A program made the translations under genes and the position numbers. A stretch of DNA of 64,000 bases, from assembly GCA_020054235.1 (NCBI GenBank), contig JAGVLQ010000017.1, forward strand, positions 1-64,000, in the 5' to 3' direction. Source of the DNA: Candidatus Babeliales bacterium (lineage in GTDB: Bacteria > Babelota > Babeliae > Babelales > JACPOV01). Under the pieces are notes generated by a model. The model saw only the letters and a list, made by a program, of their open reading frames with translations, was not told where the DNA came from and did no database searches. Shown here in pieces: positions 35,656 through 44,388 of this stretch; the first letter of the stretch is position 1; every line of letters begins with the position of its first letter.

Positions 35656-35683
35656 TTGACAAAGACAACAAAGACGATACTCT
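35656..35683 (+). promoter_or_regulatory. Promoter of the initiator tRNA gene
   Basis: A consensus TTGACA is followed after 16 nt by TACTCT, giving a transcript start about 60 nt ahead of the mature tRNA. The leader contains no other feature I recognise. Confidence 0.5.
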
Positions 35684-35752
35684 GTTAATACTGCTTGAGA
35701 TTTTCAGGCATTCTCTTAAAATTCTCTTTGAATCTAGTCTTTAAAAGTTTGA

Positions 35753-35829
<77 letters not shown>

Positions 35830-35968
35830 GATTCAGTTCAAAAAAATTCCTAAAAAACCTGCTTCTTTTGCCTAATTTAATAATTATGCAATGAATTCTC
35901 TAAAAAATGCCCCGTATGATTTTTGTAATATCTAGCGCAATAAAGAGCTTATCTGGCATAGCCTATAA

Positions 35969-36761
35969 TCATTTTATAGACATAAGTGGTTTTCCCGTTT
36001 CTGGATGCCTCAAATAATGATCTTCATCTGGTTCTACTGGTGGAATTTCCTTTAGTTTGTAATATATTCTATGTGGCGGTTCATAATATTCTTTATAAAA
36101 ATCACCTTTAAAATCAGCATCACCTTGAGCAACATATATAAGACTCGTTACTTTGGCATTAAAGCTTGGTGCTATATCCAACCCATTAAAAGCGTTAAAT
36201 TTTTTATACAAAATATTTAACGCTTTTTGAGCATTCTTTTTGCCAGTAACGGGATACACAACAATGCGAGGAAAAACTCTTTGATTATTTTTTGCATCTT
36301 GCCATGTTTTGAAATAATTTTTGTACACCTTTAAATAAGCAACAGTATTTTGTAAATCGCTATTATTTTTTAATTCAGTAAAAATATCTTGCAATACGAT
36401 ATCAATGTCATCATCATGAGGCATAAAATGAATTTTATAATTACCAGCAAGCATTTGTGCCTTTTCCTTTATTTCATCAGGTTTTTTTGAGGACAAAACA
36501 AGGCTAGAATAATCTTTGATTGAAATTTCTTCTCGACAACCTTTTAAATATTTTTCTTCTTTATCCAATACAAACCAATAACCTTTAAAAAAAAAATGAT
36601 TTCAACCCATTATTTTCAATAGTTTTACGCCATTGCTCGATTCTTTTGTCCTCTTTGGTAACAGGCTCGGTCTTTTCCTCTAATTTTATTTTCTTTGTCT
36701 CTTGTGCAAAAAGTTCTCCCATGCTCAGGATAATCAATAAGAATATGTAGCCATTTTTCAT
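35969..36761 (-). pseudogene. Exported protein gene split by a frameshift at an A10 tract
   Basis: A 58-codon frame starts at the ATG at 36761, with AAGGAA upstream. It encodes a signal peptide (MKNGYIFLLIILSMGELFA) and a charged segment, and stops at TAA inside a run of ten A (36587-36596 on the plus strand). Removing one base of that run joins it in frame to the following frame (35969-36568 on the minus strand), which otherwise could only start at an unsupported TTG (MDKEEKYLKG). The restored product would be 263 aa: leader, then SFFFKGYWFVLDKEEKYL across the junction, then a globular domain with FMPHDDDIDIVLQDI and FPRIVVYPVTGKK. The domain is not recognised. The split may be mutation, transcriptional slippage, phase variation or sequencing error. 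Confidence 0.72.
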
Positions 36762-36786
36762 AAATTCCTTAAATTTTTGAGTATAT

Positions 36787-37203
36787 TCAATTCAATAATG
36801 TTGATGATTGATTTTGTAATACTTCAGCTTCTTGATGCAGTTTTTCCAACTTCTTCTGTGCTTTTAATAACTTTTTTCGTGCTGCTTCGAGTGGAATAGC
36901 AATAGAGGCTAATTCTCCTTTTAGTAGTTGAATATTATCATCAAGTGTAGGATTTTGTAATTTTGCTTGTAGAATATTTTTTTTGCCTTCAAGCGCATTC
37001 ACTTCTGTCATAATTGATGCAACTTCTTCTCGAGCTTGTTTTAATGATAAGGCGATTGGTGAAGAATCAGGCTTTTCTTGCGTTGTTAATACAGCACCTG
37101 GAATTTTAATCCTTTGAAGATCCCAGGGCTCAGGAACGCGCTCATCATCTGCATTAAGATTATAATTTAGAAGCACAATAAATATCAACATTGTTTTTTT
37201 CAT
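36787..37203 (-). CDS. Small exported coiled-coil protein
   Basis: The 138-aa product has a signal peptide (MKKTMLIFIVLLNYNLNA). A short Pro-rich linker (RVPEPWDLQRIKIPGA) follows, then a long coiled coil of heptad-like Leu/Ala/Lys residues (about 55-132). No domain name applies. It is 25 nt upstream of the split signal-peptide gene on the same strand, so the two form a likely two-gene unit. A periplasmic scaffold or adaptor is a guess from shape only. Confidence 0.65.
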   Translation of the reverse strand: MKKTMLIFIVLLNYNLNADDERVPEPWDLQRIKIPGAVLTTQEKPDSSPIALSLKQAREEVASIMTEVNALEGKKNILQAKLQNPTLDDNIQLLKGELASIAIPLEAARKKLLKAQKKLEKLHQEAEVLQNQSSTLLN

Positions 37204-37356
37204 AAACTACCTATTCAATAAAGCCTATTTATATTTTTAATAGTAATACAGACTGATATATATTTTCAATGATTTGCTAATACCATTTTTTTTACTATTC
37301 CTTCTGATCTTTTTTCATGCTACCTTATTGCTTTATGTATGCTCCAAAGGAAATTC

Positions 37357-38499
37357 GTGAATATTTTTGTTCTTGGAACCATTTTGTTAGCTTCTTTCTG
37401 TTTTGCTCAGAATTCATGGTTTTTTAGCAAACAAAAGATTGCTAGCATAAAAGCACCCTCGACCATCAGAGTCCTTTTACATGAACTTAAGGGAAAAAAA
37501 AGTCTTGTTATAAAATCAAAAGGAGGATTTTTACTTGAAACTCTTGACGGGAAAAAGCAAACAATACCAGATGTGATCATAACAATCTGTTGGCATCAAC
37601 ATGGCATTATGATTAATAAAATTCCATATAAAAATACGATAAATCTGAACCCTTTGAACGGAATATTTTCTACAAATCAAAGAACATATAGAGGAAAACT
37701 ACGTCTTATACTCGAAAAGAATAAAATATTCGTTGTCAACACCGTTTCAATCGAAGAATATGTTTATTGTGTCTTAAAAACAGAAAGTTGGCCTGGCTGG
37801 CCTCTTGAAACCAATAAAACCTTGGCAATAACGTGCCGTACTTATGCAATTTCCAAGGCACTGGAAGCTCGATCACAAAAAAAACTCTATGATGTTACTG
37901 ATACCAATAAATTTCAAACTTATCATGGCATTCATAAAACTCCTGTTATTGCCCAAGCTCTCAAAGATACACAAGGAATCATTATTGCGCATAATAACCA
38001 ACCAATTCTTGCTATGTATGATTCGTGTTGCGGCGGTGTAATTCCATCACGCATAGAAACTATCAATCAAAAAAAAACGCCTTATCTTGCACGAACGTAC
38101 GCCTGTCCCTATTGCAAAAATTGTCCCGCTTACCACTGGCAAACAAGCATGCCAATAACACATCTGTGTAAAAAAATTCCATGTAATGAAAAATATTTTA
38201 ATACACTTGTGATAACTAAAAAAGATCGTGCGGGTCTTGTCCAAGAATTGTTAATAAAAGGAAAAGGAATATCAATGACTATCACTGGTAACAAGACGTA
38301 TTCATTTTCTAATACTATAAAAAGTTTTTATTTTGATACACAAAAAAAAGGAAATTCAATTGTTTTTAAAGGACGAGGACTTGGGCATCATATTGGTTTA
38401 TGCCAATGGGGAGCACATGAAATGACAAAAAAAGGTTTTAATTATAAACAAATTTTACAATATTATTACCCAACAACAAAACTTGTATCAATAATTTGA
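37357..38499 (+). CDS. SpoIID/LytB-like exported peptidoglycan-acting protein
   Basis: The start is probably the GTG at 37357, with AAAGGA 5 nt upstream, giving a clean signal peptide (NIFVLGTILLASFCFA). An ATG at 37339 would lengthen it by six residues. The SpoIID domain is evident: VSIEEYVYCVLKTESWPGWP, ETNKTLAITCRTYA, SCCGGVIPSR and the closing RGLGHHIGLCQWGAHEM. In spore formers SpoIID is a lytic transglycosylase on denuded glycan. Relatives in Gram-negative bacteria are thought to act on peptidoglycan too. Cys-rich segment YACPYCKNCPAY is an unusual local insertion. It is followed 11 nt later by the YdjM-like gene. Confidence 0.85.
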   Translation: MNIFVLGTILLASFCFAQNSWFFSKQKIASIKAPSTIRVLLHELKGKKSLVIKSKGGFLLETLDGKKQTIPDVIITICWHQHGIMINKIPYKNTINLNPLNGIFSTNQRTYRGKLRLILEKNKIFVVNTVSIEEYVYCVLKTESWPGWPLETNKTLAITCRTYAISKALEARSQKKLYDVTDTNKFQTYHGIHKTPVIAQALKDTQGIIIAHNNQPILAMYDSCCGGVIPSRIETINQKKTPYLARTYACPYCKNCPAYHWQTSMPITHLCKKIPCNEKYFNTLVITKKDRAGLVQELLIKGKGISMTITGNKTYSFSNTIKSFYFDTQKKGNSIVFKGRGLGHHIGLCQWGAHEMTKKGFNYKQILQYYYPTTKLVSII

Positions 38500-38509
38500 A
38501 AAGGATGGC

Positions 38510-39115
38510 ATGTCGAATCATAAAGGACATTTGTTAGGAGGTTGCATTGCCTATGGCATTACGCTCCTAGGTGTAATCATCACTAGCTGTTTTATACGGA
38601 GTGTTTCTTTTGATCTTTTAAAACAACAAGCCGTGTTGCATCATACTCCTTCCTTCCTTGCTGATGCTGAATATACTATTCATCATTACTTTCCGTTAAT
38701 AATTGCTGGAATTACATGGTTACTTTCTCGGTGCTGGCCACTTATATTAATTAGCTTTGAGTGGCTTCTTTTTACCTTGGCTGGGGCCATGTTTCCTGAT
38801 ATAGATATCAAAAGTACTTCACAAAAATATTGGTACAGTTTTATTTTTGTTTGCTTACTTGTTTTTATTGGCAGAAAGAATTTTTACACAGTTGCTTTTA
38901 TTAGTGTAACTTCAATGCTGCCGTTATTTTCTAATCATCGCGGTCTTTTTCATCGCACCTGGTTTGTTGTTTTATTACCAATTACAACATGGTACTGCAT
39001 AAGCCAAGGATGCCCTAACATGCGCATACTCTTGCTCTATGACACGTTATTTTTTATTGGTGGCGCACTTTCCCATCTTTGGCTTGATAAAGGAACAAAA
39101 ATGTTTCGTTTTTAA
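38510..39115 (+). CDS. YdjM/DUF457-family membrane-bound metal-dependent hydrolase-like protein
   Basis: The 201-aa protein has about five membrane helices. It carries the spaced acidic/His motifs of the DUF457 family: NHKGHLLGG at the N-terminus, AMFPDIDIKST in the middle, NHRGLFHRTW, and GALSHLWLDKG at the end. These suggest a metal site in the membrane. In E. coli the relative YdjM is an SOS-regulated inner-membrane protein of unknown reaction. AAAAGGATGGC precedes the ATG, and the gene is probably cotranscribed with the SpoIID-like gene. Confidence 0.78.
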   Translation: MSNHKGHLLGGCIAYGITLLGVIITSCFIRSVSFDLLKQQAVLHHTPSFLADAEYTIHHYFPLIIAGITWLLSRCWPLILISFEWLLFTLAGAMFPDIDIKSTSQKYWYSFIFVCLLVFIGRKNFYTVAFISVTSMLPLFSNHRGLFHRTWFVVLLPITTWYCISQGCPNMRILLLYDTLFFIGGALSHLWLDKGTKMFRF

Positions 39116-39154
39116 CATGCTCTGAAAAAAAATCTGTAAATAGAAAATAAATGT

Positions 39155-41317
39155 TTACTCAATTTTTTTGCTCATTCTTTGGTAAACAAATGAAATACCA
39201 ATGAGCAAAATACCAACAACCATAAAAGCCACAATGCGCTGCATTGTTTCTGGCATGCGCATAATGATAAACCACAATTTGCTAAGCGCTAAAGTAATTA
39301 TACTTAAACCTGTGTAGCGCAATTCTTTTTTCTGATACAATAATCCAATAAAAATTAATGCAACAGCATAGATCGCATAAAAAATCGTTAAAAAAACGTT
39401 TGTTAATGGTTGACGCACTAAAAAATCATGCTGCACTGAATAGCCCATTAAACGCTTGGTAAAAATTGCACCATGCATATTCAACACATCGAAATATAAA
39501 ATAATATTTGATCGAATCCAGATAAATATCGCCAGTGCTAAAAGAAGCTCTATAATTTTTTTTATACTCCTAATCCCTTTTTCATCAATATTATTGCACG
39601 AATAACGGATTGCTAATAAGGCACCAGAAAATACTGCAATCCATGAAATCCATAAAATATTTAACCAAAGAAACCAATGCGGATTCAAAAGATTTTTAAA
39701 GAAATACCAGTACACAAAATGACTTGCGCCAAAAAAACCCGCGGCATATGCACACTGACGAATAATAATGCGTTGCGTAATAATACCAACAAAAAAAAGT
39801 AACAATGCATACCAAGAAAGCGCCAAGACGTTGTACGGAAATTTCCAGAGTGCCGTATGCATCAAATAAATAGGCAAGGCTGATAAAACACCTTCAAGAA
39901 TGGTTGGCACCATCTCCTCTTTTTTCTGTAGTTGTTGTTGATTACGATAACTTAACCAAAGCGCATAAGCCATTGTTATAAAAATTACTACTATACATAC
40001 ATTTATTTCATTGAACCACAGATTTTGTGGATGTTTGTGATACAAAAACTGTTTAAATAAAAGCCAGCCAGATATGAGCCACATGCAGTACGGATAAACA
40101 CGCATACGATATTGTTGCATAATAAAACTCAACCCGAATAACACAACAGAAAAAACTATAAGAGCGGAAATAAAATTATAGTCAGACCATTGCGCTCGCA
40201 TAACAGCTAAAATACTAGCAGCACTCAAAGTATATAAAGTACCCATCAGCACTGTATTTTTCGGTCGGTGTATATAGAGCGCTATGAGCATGATGCTATT
40301 TACAACAGAACTAATCAGCGCAATAACTTTAATAATTGCTATATGATTAAGTTCTGTGATTGTTTTTAATATCTGCCAAAATAAACTTTGTCCTGCAAGA
40401 TTTGAAGAAAGCGTATAAAAAAAACCGATCATGACAAATATGGTACTTATTGCCACCACCATCGATTCAAATTCACGTTTTTTAATAGGATAAATGTACA
40501 TGCATAAATACGGAATTAAACTAAAAATAAGCCACGTACTAACTAAAAATACTATTTCTTGGTGATAATTGAGCGCACCAACTAACGGATGCCCATAATA
40601 AAAAATTATGAGAGCTAAACTTAAATACGTTAGCCAATACCATCTTTTTGCATACGAAAGTACCAAATAACACAGCGCAAGTACTAAAATATAGCCTGCT
40701 AATAAAAAGGGATTTTCAAGATGCATATCCAATAGTAAAGGTGTACAATAGCCACCAACAAGACTAAACAACGCAATAAAAAATGAATCATGCCATAGGG
40801 CTAATAATCCAGCAAAAATAGTAGTAACAATAAAACTTGAAAATACTTGATATATTGAAAAAATACCGTACATACTAAAAGCAGCGTAAAAAGAAAGATA
40901 ATATAATACAATACCCCCGGCAATACAGCCGAGCGACCATTGTTTGTAATAATGTTTAAGATACTCACCAAAACCTATCGCAGCGGTTGCAGTACATAAA
41001 CCCAGAATAAATCGCATGGTAGGCGTAAGCCATTCTTGCTCAATAGAATATTTCAAAAAAAAGCCCATACCTAAAAGAAAAAGTATGACCCCAACAACTT
41101 GCAATACGTAGTTGCCAATATTCATTTCAAATTTGCGCCAATCAAGCACTTTCGGTTTTTCTGGCATTTCTATAATTTCCGGTTCAATCTCAGCATGCTC
41201 CAATTGAGGTTCTTGTTTTGTTGTTTTTTCGAGACATGCAATTCGCTGTTCCAAGCGATTGACTTTATTTTCAAGTTGTTTTAGAGATTGTTGTAATTGT
41301 TCTAAAAAACTTGCCAT
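39155..41317 (-). CDS. DUF2339 polytopic membrane protein
   Basis: The 720-aa protein begins with a coiled coil (LEQLQQSLKQLENKVNRLEQ). Next comes DWRKFEMNIGNYVLQVVGVI and LLGMGFFLKYSIEQEW, which match the start of DUF2339. About 20 or more hydrophobic helices then run to the end. The function of the family is unknown. It lies downstream of the Nudix, murJ and lolD genes on the same strand, with about 60 nt to the Nudix gene. Length is somewhat shorter than the longest family members but the architecture is whole. Confidence 0.82.
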   Translation of the reverse strand: MASFLEQLQQSLKQLENKVNRLEQRIACLEKTTKQEPQLEHAEIEPEIIEMPEKPKVLDWRKFEMNIGNYVLQVVGVILFLLGMGFFLKYSIEQEWLTPTMRFILGLCTATAAIGFGEYLKHYYKQWSLGCIAGGIVLYYLSFYAAFSMYGIFSIYQVFSSFIVTTIFAGLLALWHDSFFIALFSLVGGYCTPLLLDMHLENPFLLAGYILVLALCYLVLSYAKRWYWLTYLSLALIIFYYGHPLVGALNYHQEIVFLVSTWLIFSLIPYLCMYIYPIKKREFESMVVAISTIFVMIGFFYTLSSNLAGQSLFWQILKTITELNHIAIIKVIALISSVVNSIMLIALYIHRPKNTVLMGTLYTLSAASILAVMRAQWSDYNFISALIVFSVVLFGLSFIMQQYRMRVYPYCMWLISGWLLFKQFLYHKHPQNLWFNEINVCIVVIFITMAYALWLSYRNQQQLQKKEEMVPTILEGVLSALPIYLMHTALWKFPYNVLALSWYALLLFFVGIITQRIIIRQCAYAAGFFGASHFVYWYFFKNLLNPHWFLWLNILWISWIAVFSGALLAIRYSCNNIDEKGIRSIKKIIELLLALAIFIWIRSNIILYFDVLNMHGAIFTKRLMGYSVQHDFLVRQPLTNVFLTIFYAIYAVALIFIGLLYQKKELRYTGLSIITLALSKLWFIIMRMPETMQRIVAFMVVGILLIGISFVYQRMSKKIE

Positions 41318-41380
41318 CGGTATCCTTTTTTAGAAATTGTTTCTTTCAAGATACCGAAGCTGCTTTTTTAAGAGCAATAG

Positions 41381-41800
41381 TTATCGATTTTCTAAAAATT
41401 CATCAGCTTTTTTTAACAATTCTCGAGCATTATCATACGTGAGTTTTTCATAAGCTTTTTGTAATGAAAGCCACGCAAATCCAATATGCTCATGCGATAA
41501 GATAACTTCCTTAGATAAAGCTTGGGCCGTAAAAAAATAGACTGTTTTGTGCGCTAATTCTTGTGTTTTAGGAAAATGGTGCCAATAAGAAAAAGAATAT
41601 TCAAAGCCATCAAGAATAGTGGCTTGCAATCCTGTTTCTTCTTTGAGTTCGCGCAAAGCTGCTTGCTGTTTATTTTCACCTTCTTCAATATGCCCTTTAG
41701 GGAAATCCCAATGACCAGCAGTGTAATGCAATATGAGATATTCGCGTTGAGTTTCTTGCTGGAAAAAAAGTACTAATCCTGCAGAATATTCTTTAAGCAT
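41381..41800 (-). CDS. Nudix hydrolase, Ap4A-hydrolase-like
   Basis: The 139-aa protein has a full Nudix box in GHIEEGENKQQAALRELKEETGL. It is preceded by WDFPKGH, the layout of bis(5'-nucleosyl)-tetraphosphatases of the NUDT2 type. It would hydrolyse diadenosine tetraphosphate or related alarmones. Tyr/His pairs in SFSYWHHF fit the dinucleotide-binding region. It lies 12 nt downstream of murJ and is probably in its operon. Confidence 0.82.
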   Translation of the reverse strand: MLKEYSAGLVLFFQQETQREYLILHYTAGHWDFPKGHIEEGENKQQAALRELKEETGLQATILDGFEYSFSYWHHFPKTQELAHKTVYFFTAQALSKEVILSHEHIGFAWLSLQKAYEKLTYDNARELLKKADEFLENR

Positions 41801-41812
41801 AAATTTGTTCCA

Positions 41813-43459
41813 TTAATCTAAAAAATAAAGTTTAATGCCAAATAATTTTCTTGTTTTCAGCATCGCATAAAAAAACATTCCTGCAAATGGCACAAACCAT
41901 ACCCAAAAACCTATTTTCGTGAGAAAAAACGTGGCCATGGTTGTTTTTGAAATAAGATTAAAAATATTATTGTAAAAACTAAAAAACGAAAATAAAAATA
42001 CTGCAAGTTGCAAACCATAACGCCAGGCAAAATTCATAAAATTATCAATATAAAAGGTAAATTTAAAATAGTAGTGTAAAAAAAATACAAATAATATCGT
42101 TTGAATTACGCCCGTTAAGGTTGTTGCAAGCGCCAGGCCATAGGCACCATAGGGAATCATTAAGGTATAACTTAAAATAAAATTAATGAATGTACTTACA
42201 ATGGAAATATACATAGGCGTTTTGGTATCATGCAATGCATAGTAAATATTGAGCAAAATTTTATTTATTGAAAAGAAAAAGAGTCCATATAAAAAGGCTA
42301 CTAATACAATGCTTGCTTGGTCAACGGAAGCCATCGTAAATTTTTTAGAAAGAAAAAGTGTTAAAAAGATTTTATCTGAAACAAACGCCATTAACACGGT
42401 AAAGGGTATAATAATCCAAAAAATAAGTTTTGCAGACTCAAGTAAATAAAAACCTAATCGTTTGGGTGCATAAGTAGCTACGCGCGAAAAATGGGGCAAT
42501 AAAATGGTAGAAAATGCAGTGGCAAAAACTCCTAATGGAATTTGCATAAAACGGTTAGCATAATAAATTAAAGCAATAGAACCGGTTGGCAAATAAGAAC
42601 CTAAACTCGTATCAATAAAAAGATAAATCTCCATAACACTCATAGAAAAAAGACACGGCAAAAATTTTTTCCATACCTGTTTAAAATAGTTCCATGTTTT
42701 TTGCGTCGGTTTTTCAAAAGCAAAACCTAATTTCCAATATACATATATGTGAAGAATAAACTGTAAGAAACCTCCAACCATTATAAATCCACAGAGAATA
42801 GTTGGTGACAGTTTTGCGCTAATACAAACAACAAGACCTAGAATAAAAATTAAATTAAGAAGAACAGGGGAAAAGGCCGGAATAAAAAAATGATTAACTG
42901 CTTGCAACGCACCAGCCAGTAAGGCACTTGTTGAAAGAAAAAGAATAAAACTCATTAAAATACGCAAAAAATTAACTGAATATGCAACTTGCTCTAAAGG
43001 CTGACCTCCAGAAAAAAAATTATGTATGCTAGTAATAATGACGTCAAAATAAGTAAAACCTGTTATTGAATCGGGAGCAACAGTATCCATTTGAAACCAC
43101 CCAGGAACAATAATCCTAATTACCCATTCAGCTTTCCAAATAATTAAAAGACAAAGAATTAATAAAAATCCTTCAAACAACAACAAAGCTAACGTCATGA
43201 GACGATTGATTCCATCTTTTCCTTCATTTTTTGCTATCGCAACAAATGAAGGAATAAAAGCAACACTTAAAGCGCCTTCTGCAAAAATTTTGCGCAAAGA
43301 ATTAGGAATTTTAAAGGCTGTTACAAAAGCATCGGCTATCGCTCCTACACCAAGATAATTGGCCATTAATACTTCACGTACTAAACCAAGAAGACGACTA
43401 AGCATCGTTGAGCCTGCAACTTCTGCTGTTTTTTGCATAATTAAATTTTTAGTAAGCAC
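41813..43459 (-). CDS. murJ: Lipid II flippase MurJ
   Basis: MurJ moves lipid II across the inner membrane for peptidoglycan synthesis. The 548-aa protein has about 14 helices and starts with STMLSRLLGLVREVLMANYLG, the typical first helix with its essential Arg. NSLRKIFAEGALSVAFIPSF is the hallmark second-helix region. Later segments (LPTGSIALIYYANRFMQIPLGVFATA) also match. It lies between lolD (28 nt) and the Nudix gene on the same strand. With FtsZ it argues that the cell makes a normal wall. Confidence 0.93.
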   Translation of the reverse strand: MLTKNLIMQKTAEVAGSTMLSRLLGLVREVLMANYLGVGAIADAFVTAFKIPNSLRKIFAEGALSVAFIPSFVAIAKNEGKDGINRLMTLALLLFEGFLLILCLLIIWKAEWVIRIIVPGWFQMDTVAPDSITGFTYFDVIITSIHNFFSGGQPLEQVAYSVNFLRILMSFILFLSTSALLAGALQAVNHFFIPAFSPVLLNLIFILGLVVCISAKLSPTILCGFIMVGGFLQFILHIYVYWKLGFAFEKPTQKTWNYFKQVWKKFLPCLFSMSVMEIYLFIDTSLGSYLPTGSIALIYYANRFMQIPLGVFATAFSTILLPHFSRVATYAPKRLGFYLLESAKLIFWIIIPFTVLMAFVSDKIFLTLFLSKKFTMASVDQASIVLVAFLYGLFFFSINKILLNIYYALHDTKTPMYISIVSTFINFILSYTLMIPYGAYGLALATTLTGVIQTILFVFFLHYYFKFTFYIDNFMNFAWRYGLQLAVFLFSFFSFYNNIFNLISKTTMATFFLTKIGFWVWFVPFAGMFFYAMLKTRKLFGIKLYFLD

Positions 43460-43487
43460 ACTTAAATCCTTTTATTATAAATACTTT

Positions 43488-44198
43488 CTATTCTTGTTGC
43501 CTTGTTAAACAAAAATTTCTTTCCACTTTCAAAGAACAATCTTCCAATTTCAAAATTACATCCATTTGTTCAAAAACTGTTTGGTCATGAGTACTCATGA
43601 TTATGCCCATACCCCATTGTTCTTGATAATATTTCAGCAATTTAAAAATTTGTAACCCTGTTGTTTTATCAAGGTTGCCCGTTGGCTCATCAGCACATAA
43701 AAAATCTGGTTTCCCTAATAGCGCTCGCGCTAAGGCAACCCTTTGTTGTTGACCACCTGATAATGTTGCTGGTAAATTATGCGCTTTATCCTCAATACCT
43801 ATTTCTTCAAGAAGTGTATAGGCAAAACGAACACATTCTTTATAGGCCATACCGGTTATAAGTCCTTTTACCATAACATTTTCCAAAACCGTAAGTTCAT
43901 TAATAAGATAAGGATTTTGAAACATAAAGCCAAAAAAATGGTTACTATAATATTCTTTTTGTGCCAATGCTAGTTTTGTATAATCTTCATCATTAAAATA
44001 AACGGTACCACTGGTTGGATAATCTAATCCCGCTAGAATATGCAATAAGGTAGATTTTCCTGCACCTGAAGAACCAGTTATGGCATAGCTTGTTCCTTTT
44101 TGAAATAAAAAACTAACGTTAGAAAAAATAGTATTGATTTTATCAGCTTGGTTATAGGTTTTTTTTATAGCATGTAATCGCAAAGACTGTAAACTCAC
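43488..44198 (-). CDS. lolD: LolD-like ABC transporter ATPase
   Basis: The 236-aa ATPase has Walker A GSSGAGKST (residue about 43), Q-loop GFMFQNPYLINELT, signature LSGGQQQR and Walker B FLCADEPTGNLD, then the H-loop His (STHDQTV). The DYPTSG and ADEPTGNLD wording is typical of the LolD/MacB/FtsE subgroup. In LolCDE it powers release of lipoproteins from the inner membrane to LolA. No LolC/E permease is adjacent, so a MacB-type partner elsewhere is an alternative. The gene heads the minus-strand run with murJ and the Nudix gene. Confidence 0.82.
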   Translation of the reverse strand: MSLQSLRLHAIKKTYNQADKINTIFSNVSFLFQKGTSYAITGSSGAGKSTLLHILAGLDYPTSGTVYFNDEDYTKLALAQKEYYSNHFFGFMFQNPYLINELTVLENVMVKGLITGMAYKECVRFAYTLLEEIGIEDKAHNLPATLSGGQQQRVALARALLGKPDFLCADEPTGNLDKTTGLQIFKLLKYYQEQWGMGIIMSTHDQTVFEQMDVILKLEDCSLKVERNFCLTRQQE

Positions 44199-44388
44199 AT
44201 ATCCCTCTTGGAATCCCCACGAAACTTTGTTGTTAAATTCAACTATTCTTAAAGTATTACCTTAGAATTATTGTCTTTAAAAGAATGCATACTTTACACT
44301 TACAACTGAGGGGACTGTAAGGCACCGGTTAATACTTGCATGGTTGATTATACGGTGTTTCTTTCAAAAAACAATAAGGGGGAGTGCA

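Noticed and set aside
37357-38499. SpoIID-like gene as evidence of sporulation
   Set aside because: No other sporulation gene is present, and the cell envelope is clearly Gram-negative; SpoIID-domain proteins also occur widely in non-sporulating bacteria.
44199-44388. Heat-shock operator in front of lon
   Set aside because: I looked for CIRCE-type inverted repeats and sigma-32-like boxes and found none that is convincing.
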